A DNA stretch of 60,275 nt from Hyphomicrobiales bacterium (GTDB lineage Bacteria > Pseudomonadota > Alphaproteobacteria > Rhizobiales > NORP267), in NCBI GenBank assembly GCA_021775855.1, contig JAJFGZ010000042.1:1-60275 (forward strand). Reading direction: 5' to 3'. Under the pieces are notes generated by a model. That model was not told the DNA's origin. It saw only the letters and a program-made list of their open reading frames with translations, and made no database searches. Shown in pieces: positions 34,039 to 42,618 of this stretch. How positions within the stretch are numbered: the stretch's first letter is position 1; the number at the start of each line of letters is the position of its first letter. The translations under genes were made by a program, and so were the position numbers.

Positions 34039-35376
34039 TCAGCCCGCGAGAGCGTCGTCAAACGGGCAATGGGACAGGATTTCAGTTCCCGTTTCAGTAA
34101 TGAGCACCTGTTCTTCCAACTTGACCCCGTCGCGGCTGCCGACCGCGCCGATATATGCTTCGACGCATAGAGCCATGCCTGGCTCCAACACATAATCGAA
34201 GGCGCCTGGAATAAAGTCCTGAGGGTAATAAATTGCCGGGTATTCGTCACACAAGCCGATGCCGTGCATCATGACGCAGTAGCGCTGGGCGACATATTCC
34301 TCGGGCAGCTTGTGACCCTTCTCAGTCAATTCGGCAAACGACACGCCAGGCTTCAGCAGTTCAATATTGGCCGCGATATGTTCCATGGCAACGCTGTGGA
34401 TCAGGCGCTGCTCGTTGCTCGCCGGCCCATCACCGCATAGCCAGGTCCGCGATAAATCGGCGCACATACCGTAGGGCCCGATCAGATCTGTATCGAACGC
34501 CAGCAAGTCGCCTGCCTCGATCCGGCGCGGGCCGGCTTCCTGCATCCATGGGTTGGTGCGTGGCCCGGAATTCAGGATACGGGCTTCGATCCACTCGCCG
34601 CCCCGGGCGATATTTTCCCTGTGCAGGATCGACCATAGTTCGACTTCGGCAATACCGGGCATGAGGGCTTTGCGCATTTCAGCAATCGCGATTTCGCAGG
34701 TCGCGATCGAGCATTTCATGGCGTTGATTTCATCGACGCCTTTCACAACCCGGGCGTGCTCCATCAGCTGCATGCCGTCCTGCACTTGGATGCCAAGGGC
34801 ATCGAGCGCCCGCAAACCCGGGATCTCGATCTTATCGACAGCGAGCCGCCGGTTGTCGCCGCCATGCTCCTTCAACAGCAGGTTGACTTCGGCGGCAAAT
34901 TTGCGGGCCATATCGTTGACCTTGTCGCCGCCCAGAAAGTAGATGAAACTGGCTCCGCCGGGGCGCACCTCGTTGATCAACGGCAGATGGCTGGAAAGAT
35001 GGTCGCACCGATCAAAATCCCATAGTACGACGTGCCCGGACGCGGATATGAATACCGCCCGTGTCGGATCGTGGGACACCCACAATTGCATGTTCGATGA
35101 GTCGGTCGCGTACCGGATGTTGAGCGGATCAAAACAGAGGACGCCGGCATAGTCGCGTGCCTGCAACTGGGCGACGATCCGGTCCAGCCGGGTTTGCCGC
35201 ATCCGGTCCAGATTGGGCGCGGTCAAACCAAGCGTCTCCCATTCCTGGAAGGCAATATCTGTTGGCCCGGTTTCGACCCGGTCATTGTCGTCCGGGCTGC
35301 CGTCGGGTCTGGATTTCGACGTCCGCCTGCGCGCGGGATCAATCTTGCGGTTTGATATCGAGAATGTTGTTTCCAT
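34039..35376 (-). CDS. dddP: DMSP lyase DddP (M24 peptidase-like fold)
   Basis: DddP cleaves dimethylsulfoniopropionate to dimethyl sulfide and acrylate. Starting at ATG 35376 (GGAG 9 nt upstream) the protein has 445 residues, the length of characterised DddP. The N-terminus NRKIDPARR and the segments FDPLNIRYATDSSNMQLW and GGEWIEARILNSGPRTNPW match what I recall of Roseobacter DddP. With this start the metal ligands fall at D295, D297, D307, H371, E406 and E421, and the catalytic Asp at 377 (HGIGLCDEYP). As far as I remember these are the numbers published for the Ruegeria enzyme. Ordinary Xaa-Pro peptidases lack the CDE motif. The frame is open upstream to 35433. It is divergent from a CitE-like lyase gene. 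Confidence 0.92.
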   Translation of the reverse strand: METTFSISNRKIDPARRRTSKSRPDGSPDDNDRVETGPTDIAFQEWETLGLTAPNLDRMRQTRLDRIVAQLQARDYAGVLCFDPLNIRYATDSSNMQLWVSHDPTRAVFISASGHVVLWDFDRCDHLSSHLPLINEVRPGGASFIYFLGGDKVNDMARKFAAEVNLLLKEHGGDNRRLAVDKIEIPGLRALDALGIQVQDGMQLMEHARVVKGVDEINAMKCSIATCEIAIAEMRKALMPGIAEVELWSILHRENIARGGEWIEARILNSGPRTNPWMQEAGPRRIEAGDLLAFDTDLIGPYGMCADLSRTWLCGDGPASNEQRLIHSVAMEHIAANIELLKPGVSFAELTEKGHKLPEEYVAQRYCVMMHGIGLCDEYPAIYYPQDFIPGAFDYVLEPGMALCVEAYIGAVGSRDGVKLEEQVLITETGTEILSHCPFDDALAG

Positions 35377-35511
35377 GGCAACGGTCTCCATCAGGCTGGT
35401 TCGTTCACGCACTATCGTAATTCCCCGGGCCATCGATCAACCATAAAATAGCCCGCCGTCCAGTAAGGCCTTAACATTTTGCCGTATCACAAAGTCGCGT
35501 TAGAAAACGGT

Positions 35512-36426
35512 ATGATGAAATTATCCGAGAATATTGCCCAAATGCGACTTAAACCGGAACTTCGCCGTAGCTGGTTGTTCGTTCCCGGCGCAGACGAGTC
35601 GGCCTTGACGAATGCGGCGTCGCTCGGCGCCGACGTGGTGATCCAGGAACTGGAGGATTTTACCATACCCGGCCAGCGCCCGCTGGCGCGCAAACTGAGC
35701 ACCCGGATTTTTGCCGATTGGCGGGCATCAGGCGTGCTTGCAGCTGTGCGGATCAACCCGCTTGATACCGCCGACGGGATTCCTGATCTGCAGGCGACGA
35801 TGGCTGGCAGGCCTGAAATTGTTCTTCTACCGAAAACAGTATCGCCTGCACAGGTCTCCCGGTTGGACAACGAGATCAACCGGCTCGAGATGGAATACGG
35901 CATAGCCAACGGGTCGACCGAGATCGTACCCAATCTGGAGACAGCGGCAGGTTTGGTCCGGGCGCTCGATATCGCAAAAGCTTCGCCGCGCGTCACCGCC
36001 ATGCTGGTGGCGTCTGAAGACATGGCGGCGGATCTTGGCGCGGAGCGGAGCAGGGATGGCGTCGAGCTGCAATATGTGCGCTCGCGCTTTCTGGTTGATT
36101 GTGTTGCAGCGGGTGTCGTTGCGGTCGATTGCCCTTACACGTTTTCTGATCTGGAGGGCGCGCGGAACGATACTATTGTTGCGCGACGGCTCGGCTACAA
36201 GGCGAAAAGCATCGTTGCACCAGAACATGTGCCGGTCGTCAATCTGGTCCTGACCCCAAGTGCTGACGACGTCGCGGCAGCCGAGGAAATCGTCGCGGTG
36301 TTTGATCAGGCCCGGGCCGAGGGCCATGATCGCGCCGAGGTCGATGGGCAGTTGGTGGAGGTGCCGTCGTACCACGCCGCCAAGCGACTGATCGCGCGCG
36401 CCAGGGCCTTGACTGATGCCGCGTAA
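35512..36426 (+). CDS. HpcH/HpaI-CitE family aldolase/lyase
   Basis: This is a 304-residue TIM-barrel protein of the CitE-like family. RRSWLFVPGADESAL matches the N-terminal R-S-x-LFxPG motif. ADVVIQELEDFTIPGQR carries the conserved Glu/Asp of LEDxV. VRINPLDT, IVLLPKT, LETAAGL and VASEDMAADLG give the remaining substrate and Mg sites. Related enzymes cleave or form CoA esters such as citramalyl-, malyl- or methylmalyl-CoA; the exact substrate is not clear. The start is ATG 35512 (ATG 35515 follows; TTG 35479 is an alternative). It is divergent from dddP, raising the possibility of a linked role. It is not a clear match to Mcl1, which is needed in the ethylmalonyl-CoA pathway. Confidence 0.82.
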   Translation: MMKLSENIAQMRLKPELRRSWLFVPGADESALTNAASLGADVVIQELEDFTIPGQRPLARKLSTRIFADWRASGVLAAVRINPLDTADGIPDLQATMAGRPEIVLLPKTVSPAQVSRLDNEINRLEMEYGIANGSTEIVPNLETAAGLVRALDIAKASPRVTAMLVASEDMAADLGAERSRDGVELQYVRSRFLVDCVAAGVVAVDCPYTFSDLEGARNDTIVARRLGYKAKSIVAPEHVPVVNLVLTPSADDVAAAEEIVAVFDQARAEGHDRAEVDGQLVEVPSYHAAKRLIARARALTDAA

Positions 36427-36597
36427 ACTCCAGTATTCCTCCGTGACAAAATAACAGTGACCGGATCGATTTATCCAGTATATTTTGGCTTTAAAATCGC
36501 CTATGGAGGGCATGCATTCAGACGCTGCGTGTCGCGGTTGCGGGATCGGCTCGGTTGCAATAGAGCTGTGTTTTTGGATCTAACCTGCGAGGGATAA

Positions 36598-38118
36598 ATG
36601 TCCAAATCAGAAGAGCTAGATGATGGTCTGAACCCCCTCCTCAAAAAAGACACGCTTGACAAAGACCTCACAAAAATGGCCGAGGTCGAGGCAGCAGTTC
36701 GCACCTCATCCAAACCTGTCTATTCAGTGGGCATCGGCATTCTCTTCCTGGCACTGGCAGGTATTGGTTCCAGTATTTTTGTTGGATCCCAGTCAAACTT
36801 GATGTTCATCGTGGTTGCGGCCATGCTTGGCGGCTATATGGCGCTCAATATCGGCGCCAACGACGTCGCCAATAATGTGGGACCGGCGGTGGGGTCGCGG
36901 GCGCTCACATTGACCGGTGCGCTGATTATCGCCGCCATATTCGAGAGTGCCGGTGCGCTGATCGCCGGTGGCGATGTGGTCGCAACCATATCCAAAGGGA
37001 TTATCGACCCGGCGCTTGTCGAGGACCCGCAGGTATTTATCTGGGCCATGATGTCGGCGCTTCTGGCATCCGCGCTTTGGGTCAATCTCGCGACCTATGT
37101 AGGTGCCCCGGTCTCAACCACCCATTCGGTGGTCGGCGGGGTCATGGGTGCCGGTATCGCGGCGGTCGGGTTCAACGCGGTCAATTGGGAGACGATGACC
37201 AAAATCGCCGCCAGCTGGGTTATTTCACCGCTTCTCGGCGGGGTCATCGCCGCATTGTTTTTGGCCTTTATCAAAATCAACATCATCTACCAGAAAGACA
37301 AAATTGCTGCCGCGCGGCGCTGGCTGCCCGTGCTACTGGCCATTATGGCGGCGGTATTTACGTCCTATCTCGTCCTGAAGGGCCTGAAACGGGTCTGGAA
37401 AGCCGATTTGGCGACCATATTGATGATCGGCGTCGGGGTATTTGTTGTGGCAGTCGCCTTCCTGCGGCCATGGGTCCGGAAAATGTCGGAAGGGATGGAG
37501 AACCGCAACGAGTCCCTTCGGGTATTGTTCCGGTTACCGCTGGTCTGCTCGGCGGCCCTGTTGTCGTTTGCCCACGGGGCCAACGATGTTGCCAACGCGG
37601 TTGGCCCTCTTGCCGCGATCCTGCATAGCGTCCAATCGGGTGAAATCGCGTCCCAGGTCACGATTCCCATCTGGGTCATGGTCATCGGGGCGGTCGGAAT
37701 CAGCCTCGGTCTGTTCCTGTTTGGCCCGCGCATGATCCGCCTTGTCGGCGCTGAAATCACCCGGATGAATCCCATGCGCGCGTTTTGCGTGGCGCTCTCG
37801 GCTGCCATTACGGTGATTGTCGCCTCAGCGCTTGGCCTGCCGGTCAGTTCAACCCATATCGCGGTCGGGGCGGTCTTTGGTGTCGGTTTCTTCCGGGAAT
37901 ATTATACAGGGCACAGCAAGCGCCGCCGAGAATATGTAGTCAACCGTAAACCCCCGCAATCGCCTATGCCGGTTTCCGCCACCGGCCAGGGCGTAAGGGT
38001 GCGCAAGCTCGTCCGCCGTGCTCATTTCACTACGATCGTCGCGGCCTGGTTCATAACTGTCCCGGCAACGGCTCTAATGGCTGGGGCCATCTTCTGGGCC
38101 ATTTCCGTCATATTGTGA
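36598..38118 (+). CDS. PiT-family inorganic phosphate permease
   Basis: This 506-residue membrane protein has about ten to twelve helices and the two PiT/PHO4 signature repeats, NIGANDVANNVGPAVGSRALT and AHGANDVANAVGPLAAI. It also has the paired VSTTHSVVGGVMGAG and VSSTHIAVGAVFGVG motifs. These low-affinity permeases import metal-phosphate with protons or sodium. A cytoplasmic N-terminal tail of about 45 charged residues precedes the first helix. ATG 36598 follows TGCGAGGGATAA, which offers a ribosome site. I found no convincing Pho box upstream. It is convergent with the coiled-coil gene. Confidence 0.93.
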   Translation: MSKSEELDDGLNPLLKKDTLDKDLTKMAEVEAAVRTSSKPVYSVGIGILFLALAGIGSSIFVGSQSNLMFIVVAAMLGGYMALNIGANDVANNVGPAVGSRALTLTGALIIAAIFESAGALIAGGDVVATISKGIIDPALVEDPQVFIWAMMSALLASALWVNLATYVGAPVSTTHSVVGGVMGAGIAAVGFNAVNWETMTKIAASWVISPLLGGVIAALFLAFIKINIIYQKDKIAAARRWLPVLLAIMAAVFTSYLVLKGLKRVWKADLATILMIGVGVFVVAVAFLRPWVRKMSEGMENRNESLRVLFRLPLVCSAALLSFAHGANDVANAVGPLAAILHSVQSGEIASQVTIPIWVMVIGAVGISLGLFLFGPRMIRLVGAEITRMNPMRAFCVALSAAITVIVASALGLPVSSTHIAVGAVFGVGFFREYYTGHSKRRREYVVNRKPPQSPMPVSATGQGVRVRKLVRRAHFTTIVAAWFITVPATALMAGAIFWAISVIL

Positions 38119-38202
38119 CTGGCTGCGGTTGACGACGGGCAGCGACGTTCAGCAGGCAAAAGCCTCGATAAATAATGTTGAAATGGGTGCTAGAGCCAGG
38201 CC

Positions 38203-39570
38203 CTAATTCAATTTTGCGCTTTGCGGGTCAGGAATATTTTCCTGGGACCGGCTTTTCTTGGTCCCATTCTTGGCTACCTGCAAGCTGCTGATTGACTGCT
38301 CGAACATCTGCAACTCGGCCTTGAGCAGGCGTTTTAATCGCAGGTTTTCCTGCCGCGAATGTTCAAGCTCGCCCAGCATGTCCTTGTAGCGTTTGTTCAC
38401 CTCGGATATTCTGTTATTTGCTTCAGTCAGGCTCTTGCGCTGCTCTTCGTTCTGGTTAACTTCGTGGGCAAGCTGTTCCCGGGTGCTCTGGGCCGTCGAT
38501 GTTGCGGCTTTCAGTTCCTCGTCAAGTCTATGGCCCTCTTGGGTCGTCTGCGTTAGCATCTCGTCTCTGACACGCAATTCCGACTGCAAACCTTCAACCT
38601 GTGAGCGCAACGAATACATTTCCTCGTCACGGATGCGGATTTTACTGTTGTTGCGCTTGTCGATTGCAGCACTTTCCGCAATCATATTGTCCAATCTGGA
38701 CTGCAATTCGACGTTTTCCGCCTGGAATTTGTCCACGGTTTCAGTTGCGCCAGTGAGGTCCGCAGAAAGCCTGTCGATTTCAGATGTTCCCTGGCGGCCG
38801 TTTTCATTTATTTCATCGATCGTCTTTTGGAGAACCGTCGCTTCCTTGTAAAACCTGTTCATGTCGAAATTCGCGCGCTGGTATTTTTCGTCGAGAACCT
38901 TGTTCTCCGCCAGCAGTTGCTCGGCCTTGCGGGTTGCTCCTTGCAACATGGCTTCGCGTTTGTTCGATGATGTTTCGTATTTTTTCAGTTGCGCGCCAAG
39001 TTTGCTTGTTCCGGTCGAGAGCGCGATGATTTCAGCACGCGCCGTGCCCAATACATCCTTAAATTCGCTGTTGCGGTTTCTCGTTGCGGCGTGCTCGGCA
39101 ATTTCATTTTCAAGCCTATTTTGAAGCTCGCTGGTTCTCTGGTCTTCGCCATCGAGCTTCCTTTTCAGGTCGCTGTTCTGACGGTTTAAGCGATGGATTT
39201 GGGCCAACTCCACATCGGTCTGTTGAACGAAAGCCCGAAAGCCAATCAATTGCTCGCGGGAATGCTTTAGATGGATTTCGTTTTGCGTGATGTGATTGTC
39301 GAAATCATCTACGTCTTCGCGAATTTTTTGCAGTAGATTCTGTTGCGCGTGAAATTCGGGGGTATCGAGTGATTCGACCAATAACGCGCCGTTGTTTCCA
39401 CTGGTGGTTTCAGTGGCGGCTTCAAACAGAAATGAATCGTTATCGTCTGTTGGGTCTCCGTTGGAGAAATTGTCGCTATCCGATGATTGGATCTCTAGCC
39501 CGGTATCCCGGTCAACCTCTTCATTTTCAACGTCTTTTATGCGTTTTTCACCAAAAACCCACTCTAACAT
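38203..39570 (-). CDS. Long coiled-coil protein of unknown function
   Basis: This 455-residue hydrophilic protein has no membrane segment or signal peptide. Residues 1-75 are acidic and Ser/Asn-rich (RDTGLEIQSSDSDNFSNGD). Residues about 80-430 show heptad-like leucine and charge patterns with few prolines (NRQNSDLKRKLDGEDQRTSE, LSADLTGATETVDKFQAENV), predicting an almost continuous coiled coil. The tail is basic (KNGTKKSRSQ). ATG 39570 has TAGGAGCCAGAT upstream, a good ribosome site. Such proteins in alphaproteobacteria can be scaffolds or cytoskeletal elements, but I do not recognise a named family. The gene stands alone. Confidence 0.75.
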   Translation of the reverse strand: MLEWVFGEKRIKDVENEEVDRDTGLEIQSSDSDNFSNGDPTDDNDSFLFEAATETTSGNNGALLVESLDTPEFHAQQNLLQKIREDVDDFDNHITQNEIHLKHSREQLIGFRAFVQQTDVELAQIHRLNRQNSDLKRKLDGEDQRTSELQNRLENEIAEHAATRNRNSEFKDVLGTARAEIIALSTGTSKLGAQLKKYETSSNKREAMLQGATRKAEQLLAENKVLDEKYQRANFDMNRFYKEATVLQKTIDEINENGRQGTSEIDRLSADLTGATETVDKFQAENVELQSRLDNMIAESAAIDKRNNSKIRIRDEEMYSLRSQVEGLQSELRVRDEMLTQTTQEGHRLDEELKAATSTAQSTREQLAHEVNQNEEQRKSLTEANNRISEVNKRYKDMLGELEHSRQENLRLKRLLKAELQMFEQSISSLQVAKNGTKKSRSQENIPDPQSAKLN

Positions 39571-40013
39571 ATCTGGCTCCTATAGCCTTGAGAGTCCTAG
39601 GCAAACTCTCGCCTGTTAAACGGAACGCAAATCTATGGAACAAGAAGAATCGTTGAAAAAGCAGAATCGATACAACTCCGAAACGCTTCAATTCTTAAGA
39701 AATGATAACTGATGACTGACTATAATGGAAATAATTTCATCCACAGCTTGCGGGGGCTGTTGAGCAAATTGCGGGATGGAAAAGGCCCCTGCCGCGAAAG
39801 GCCATGCTCTTTGATAACGAATGCCTTGCTTTGGCGGAAAGGGACTTTCATGCCTCAAGTCACCGGGCCCATTCGATCGGAGTACCGGGAAAACCGTAAA
39901 TACCCGGTTGCTTCACTTAATCCAGGAAGCCCAACGGAATTGAATTGCAGGTGTCGTATTGTCAGGCCCAACGTTTCCCCTGGCCAAGCAAATTCGGGCA
40001 AATTCCGGTAAAT
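39571..40013. other. 443-bp intergenic region without a supported gene
   Basis: This lies between the coiled-coil gene start and the 3' end of tRNA-Arg, both on the minus strand. It must hold the coiled-coil promoter. An exact TATAAT occurs at 39721-39726 on the plus strand but has no matching -35 box. An open frame at 39712-40011 has no recognisable protein character. The stretch is AT-richer than its surroundings. Confidence 0.4.
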
Positions 40014-40090
40014 TGGTGACCCCGACAGGATTCGAACCTGTGACCCCCAGATTAGGAATCTGGTGCTCTATCCGACTGAGCTACGGGGCC
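40014..40090 (-). tRNA. tRNA-Arg(CCT)
   Basis: This 77-nt tRNA with encoded CCA is read on the minus strand. The acceptor stem GGCCCCG pairs with CGGGGTC (one G-U). The anticodon loop TTCCTAA gives anticodon CCT, and the T arm is ACAGG-TTCGAAT-CCTGT. D-arm features (AGCTCAGTCGGATAGAGC) are normal. All stems close. Confidence 0.97.
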
Positions 40091-40221
40091 CGCTTGGGCC
40101 AGAACAGATTGCCGTGTTTTCTGGCTCCGGCAATTCAGGGTTTGTGCCCATGACGATCCCCTAGCATAATGTAGCATTGGCATAAAGCACTTGCCGATAG
40201 CGATATTTCACAAGGTTTGCG

Positions 40222-41052
40222 ATGGCCAAGCGGTTTCTTTTTTCTCTGTTTCTGACCTGGATTTTGCTCCATGCGGTTCCGGCCCCGGCTTTAGCACAGG
40301 TGGCATGCGATCTGGAGCGCGGGGTGTCGGGAGAAGTAGTCGAGGTGATCGACGGCGATACGGTTCGTTTAGCTGGCGGGATGCAGGTGCGGCTGGTGGG
40401 GATACAGGCACCGAAGCTACCGTTGGGGCGGCCAAATTTTGAGCCCTGGCCGCTTGGCGATGAAGCGAAATCCGCCTTGTCCGGGTTGTTGTTGAACCAG
40501 CGCATCACGCTCTATCACGGCGGGCAAACCCCGGACCGCCATGGCCGTGCGCTCGCCCATGTATTTTTGGGGGATGACGATCAGGGGCTGTGGATTCAGG
40601 GCGAGATGGTGCGGTTCGGGTGGGCGCGCACCTATTCTTTCAGGGACAACCTCGCTTGTGTGCGCGAACTCCTGGCACTGGAGGAGACCGCCCGTCAGGC
40701 TCGGCGCGGGATCTGGTCTGATCCGTTTTACCAGATCCGCGCGGCCATCCCGCCCGCCGGCCTGCTCGATCTTATCGATACGTTTCAGCTTGTCGAAGGG
40801 CGTGTAATATCGGTTCAGGCTGTGAATCGCCGAGTTTACCTCAATTTCGGCCAATTTTGGCGCGAGGATTTTACGGGTTCGATTTCGGCCAGTCATGCCC
40901 GCAGCTTTGAGGAGAGCGAAATTAACCTTACTTCGCTTGAAGGTAAAACTGTAAGAATTCGTGGGTGGCTAGAGGAGCGTGGTGGTCCTATGATCACGAT
41001 CACGCATCCAGAGCAGATCGAAATTGTAGACGCGGTATCCGGAGGCAACTGA
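40222..41052 (+). CDS. Exported thermonuclease-family protein with altered active site
   Basis: This 276-residue protein has a signal peptide (FSLFLTWILLHAVPAPALAQ, cut near residue 26). An SNase-like OB-fold domain follows: VEVIDGDTVRLAGG, RLVGIQAPKLP, and DRHGRALAHVFL with the conserved Arg. Where staphylococcal nuclease has Asp-Thr-Pro-Glu (Ca ligands and general base), this protein has Gln-Ala-Pro-Lys. The first Asp (IDGD) and both Arg are kept. It may therefore bind but not cut nucleic acid, or use a different mechanism. A C-terminal extension of about 90 residues resembles a second OB-like strand set. The M48 lipoprotein gene starts 4 bp after its stop, indicating an operon. Confidence 0.85.
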   Translation: MAKRFLFSLFLTWILLHAVPAPALAQVACDLERGVSGEVVEVIDGDTVRLAGGMQVRLVGIQAPKLPLGRPNFEPWPLGDEAKSALSGLLLNQRITLYHGGQTPDRHGRALAHVFLGDDDQGLWIQGEMVRFGWARTYSFRDNLACVRELLALEETARQARRGIWSDPFYQIRAAIPPAGLLDLIDTFQLVEGRVISVQAVNRRVYLNFGQFWREDFTGSISASHARSFEESEINLTSLEGKTVRIRGWLEERGGPMITITHPEQIEIVDAVSGGN

Positions 41053-41056
41053 AGAT

Positions 41057-42544
41057 ATGTACTCGCCGTCGCTGGATTTTTTCCGGGCAGGGAGTTTGCT
41101 GAAGCTTGTTCAGGCAGGCTTATTGGCATTGTTGGTTGCTGGCTGTTCCAGCGCACAGGATTTCGAGCAAGGCTTCGGGTTTGAGGACAATCTTCCGCTT
41201 GTCAGCGAAGCCCGCGAGCGCAGGCTTGGCGAGCGCGAACACCCGCGCATCGTGGCGGCCTTTGGTGGTGCCTATCAGGATCAAAGACTTCAGGCAGGGC
41301 TTGATGAAATAGTCGACCGGCTGGCGAGCGTATCGCCGCGCCCGGATATTTCCTATCAGCTCACCGTCCTCAACACCCCGGCGGTCAATGCATTTGCCCT
41401 TCCCGGCGGGTATTTATATGTCACCCGGGGGCTGTTGGCGTTGGCCAACGACAACGACGAAATTGCTGCCGTGATCTCCCACGAAATGGGGCACGTGTCG
41501 GCGCGCCACGCGGCCAAGCGGGAAAGCCAGGCCTCGACGGTTTCGGTGGTTGGACGGGTTGCCCAGCAAGCATTGCGGAATTCGACGAATGACGCCGGCG
41601 CGGTTGCGGCGGCGCGTGGCCTCAATGCCAGCTTTTCCCGTCAGCAGGAGTTCGAAGCTGACCAGATCGGGCTCGATACTTCTGTGCAGGCGGGGTTTAA
41701 CCCTTACGGCGCTGCGACTTTCCTTGCGTCTATGCGGGACGATCGCAGCCGTCGTGACCGGCTCTTGCGACAGGACGACGGCAGCACCGGTACAAGTTTT
41801 CTGGCAACCCACCCCTCGACGCCGGACCGTATTTCTCGAGTCCTGGAATTGTCCGGCGGGTTTGGGATTGAGGAGAACCGGCCGCGCCAGCGCGACCAGT
41901 TTCTGGGGCTGATCGAAGGTTTGCTGTACGGCGATGATCCACGCGAAGGGATCATACGCGATCGAGCTTTTATCCACCCGGGCCTCCATTTTACGTTTGA
42001 AGCGCCTCCAGGCTTCAATTTGCAGAACGCCTCCGACGCGGTCTTTATTCTCGGACCAGATGGCAGTGCCATGCGCTTTGACGGGGTCGATATCTCGACA
42101 CGGCAGACGCTGGGAGAGTTTGTGCGCAATGTCTGGGCACGCGGTGTCACGGTTCAGGATGTGACGCCGGGCCGGGTTGGCAACATGGAAGCGGTTTTTG
42201 GTTCGGCGCGTCACGGCGGCTGGAATTATCGGCTGGCGGCGGTGCGGTTTTCAGAAGACAAGGTATTCCGGTTTCTGCTGGCGGCCCGCGACGTGAGCGA
42301 AGAGCTGGAAGATGGGTTTGCCAGTACAGTCAATAGCCTGCGAACGCTGAGCGTGGAAGAGGCCGCCTCGGCACGCCCGCTTCGTATCAGAACCGTGCGG
42401 GTCAGCGCCGGTGATACGCCAGAAAAACTGGCGCGTCAGATGGCTGTCAGGGACAACGCGTTGGAGCAGTTCCGGGTCCTGAACGGGATCGAGCCCGGCG
42501 AGACCCTGCCGGTCGGTGAGCTGATTAAAATCATCGCCGAATAA
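41057..42544 (+). CDS. M48-family metalloprotease lipoprotein with LysM-like C-terminus
   Basis: This 495-residue protein has a lipoprotein signal (LLALLVAGC, lipidated Cys near residue 31). The M48 domain contains the zinc motif SHEMGH near residue 143 and downstream Glu in QQEFEADQIGLD, similar to BepA/LoiP-type periplasmic proteases. The C-terminal ~50 residues (RVSAGDTPEKLARQMAVRD, then NGIEPGETLPVGELIKII) follow a LysM pattern, suggesting peptidoglycan attachment. It likely degrades misfolded envelope proteins. The ribosome site GGAGG lies at the end of the nuclease gene, and a strong terminator follows. Confidence 0.92.
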   Translation: MYSPSLDFFRAGSLLKLVQAGLLALLVAGCSSAQDFEQGFGFEDNLPLVSEARERRLGEREHPRIVAAFGGAYQDQRLQAGLDEIVDRLASVSPRPDISYQLTVLNTPAVNAFALPGGYLYVTRGLLALANDNDEIAAVISHEMGHVSARHAAKRESQASTVSVVGRVAQQALRNSTNDAGAVAAARGLNASFSRQQEFEADQIGLDTSVQAGFNPYGAATFLASMRDDRSRRDRLLRQDDGSTGTSFLATHPSTPDRISRVLELSGGFGIEENRPRQRDQFLGLIEGLLYGDDPREGIIRDRAFIHPGLHFTFEAPPGFNLQNASDAVFILGPDGSAMRFDGVDISTRQTLGEFVRNVWARGVTVQDVTPGRVGNMEAVFGSARHGGWNYRLAAVRFSEDKVFRFLLAARDVSEELEDGFASTVNSLRTLSVEEAASARPLRIRTVRVSAGDTPEKLARQMAVRDNALEQFRVLNGIEPGETLPVGELIKIIAE

Positions 42545-42563
42545 TCTACATTCTTGCCAAATA

Positions 42564-42591
42564 AAAAGGGCCCGGACATCCGGACCCTTTT
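42564..42591. terminator. Bidirectional intrinsic terminator between the M48 gene and carD
   Basis: AAAAGGG-C-CCGG, loop ACAT, CCGG-A-CCCTTTT form an 11-bp stem with a single C/A mismatch and U-tracts on both strands. It is placed 19 bp after the M48 stop and 27 bp after the carD stop. This serves both convergent transcripts. Confidence 0.85.
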
Positions 42592-42618
42592 GGTAATTCT
42601 CTTGACTGCCAAATGATA

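Noticed and set aside
35512..36426. Malyl-CoA/beta-methylmalyl-CoA lyase (Mcl1) of the ethylmalonyl-CoA pathway
   Set aside because: It belongs to the CitE-like superfamily but lacks the N-terminal sequence I recall for Mcl1, and it sits beside dddP instead of the ethylmalonyl genes. A specific assignment is not supported.
36437..36460. Possible Pho box before the phosphate permease (GTGAC repeated)
   Set aside because: The two GTGAC copies are 14 bp apart, not the 11 bp expected for PhoB half-sites, and the flanking bases do not match.
39712..40011. 99-codon open frame on the plus strand
   Set aside because: It has no ribosome site of note, no domain and an irregular composition, and lies in an AT-richer gap beside tRNA-Arg.
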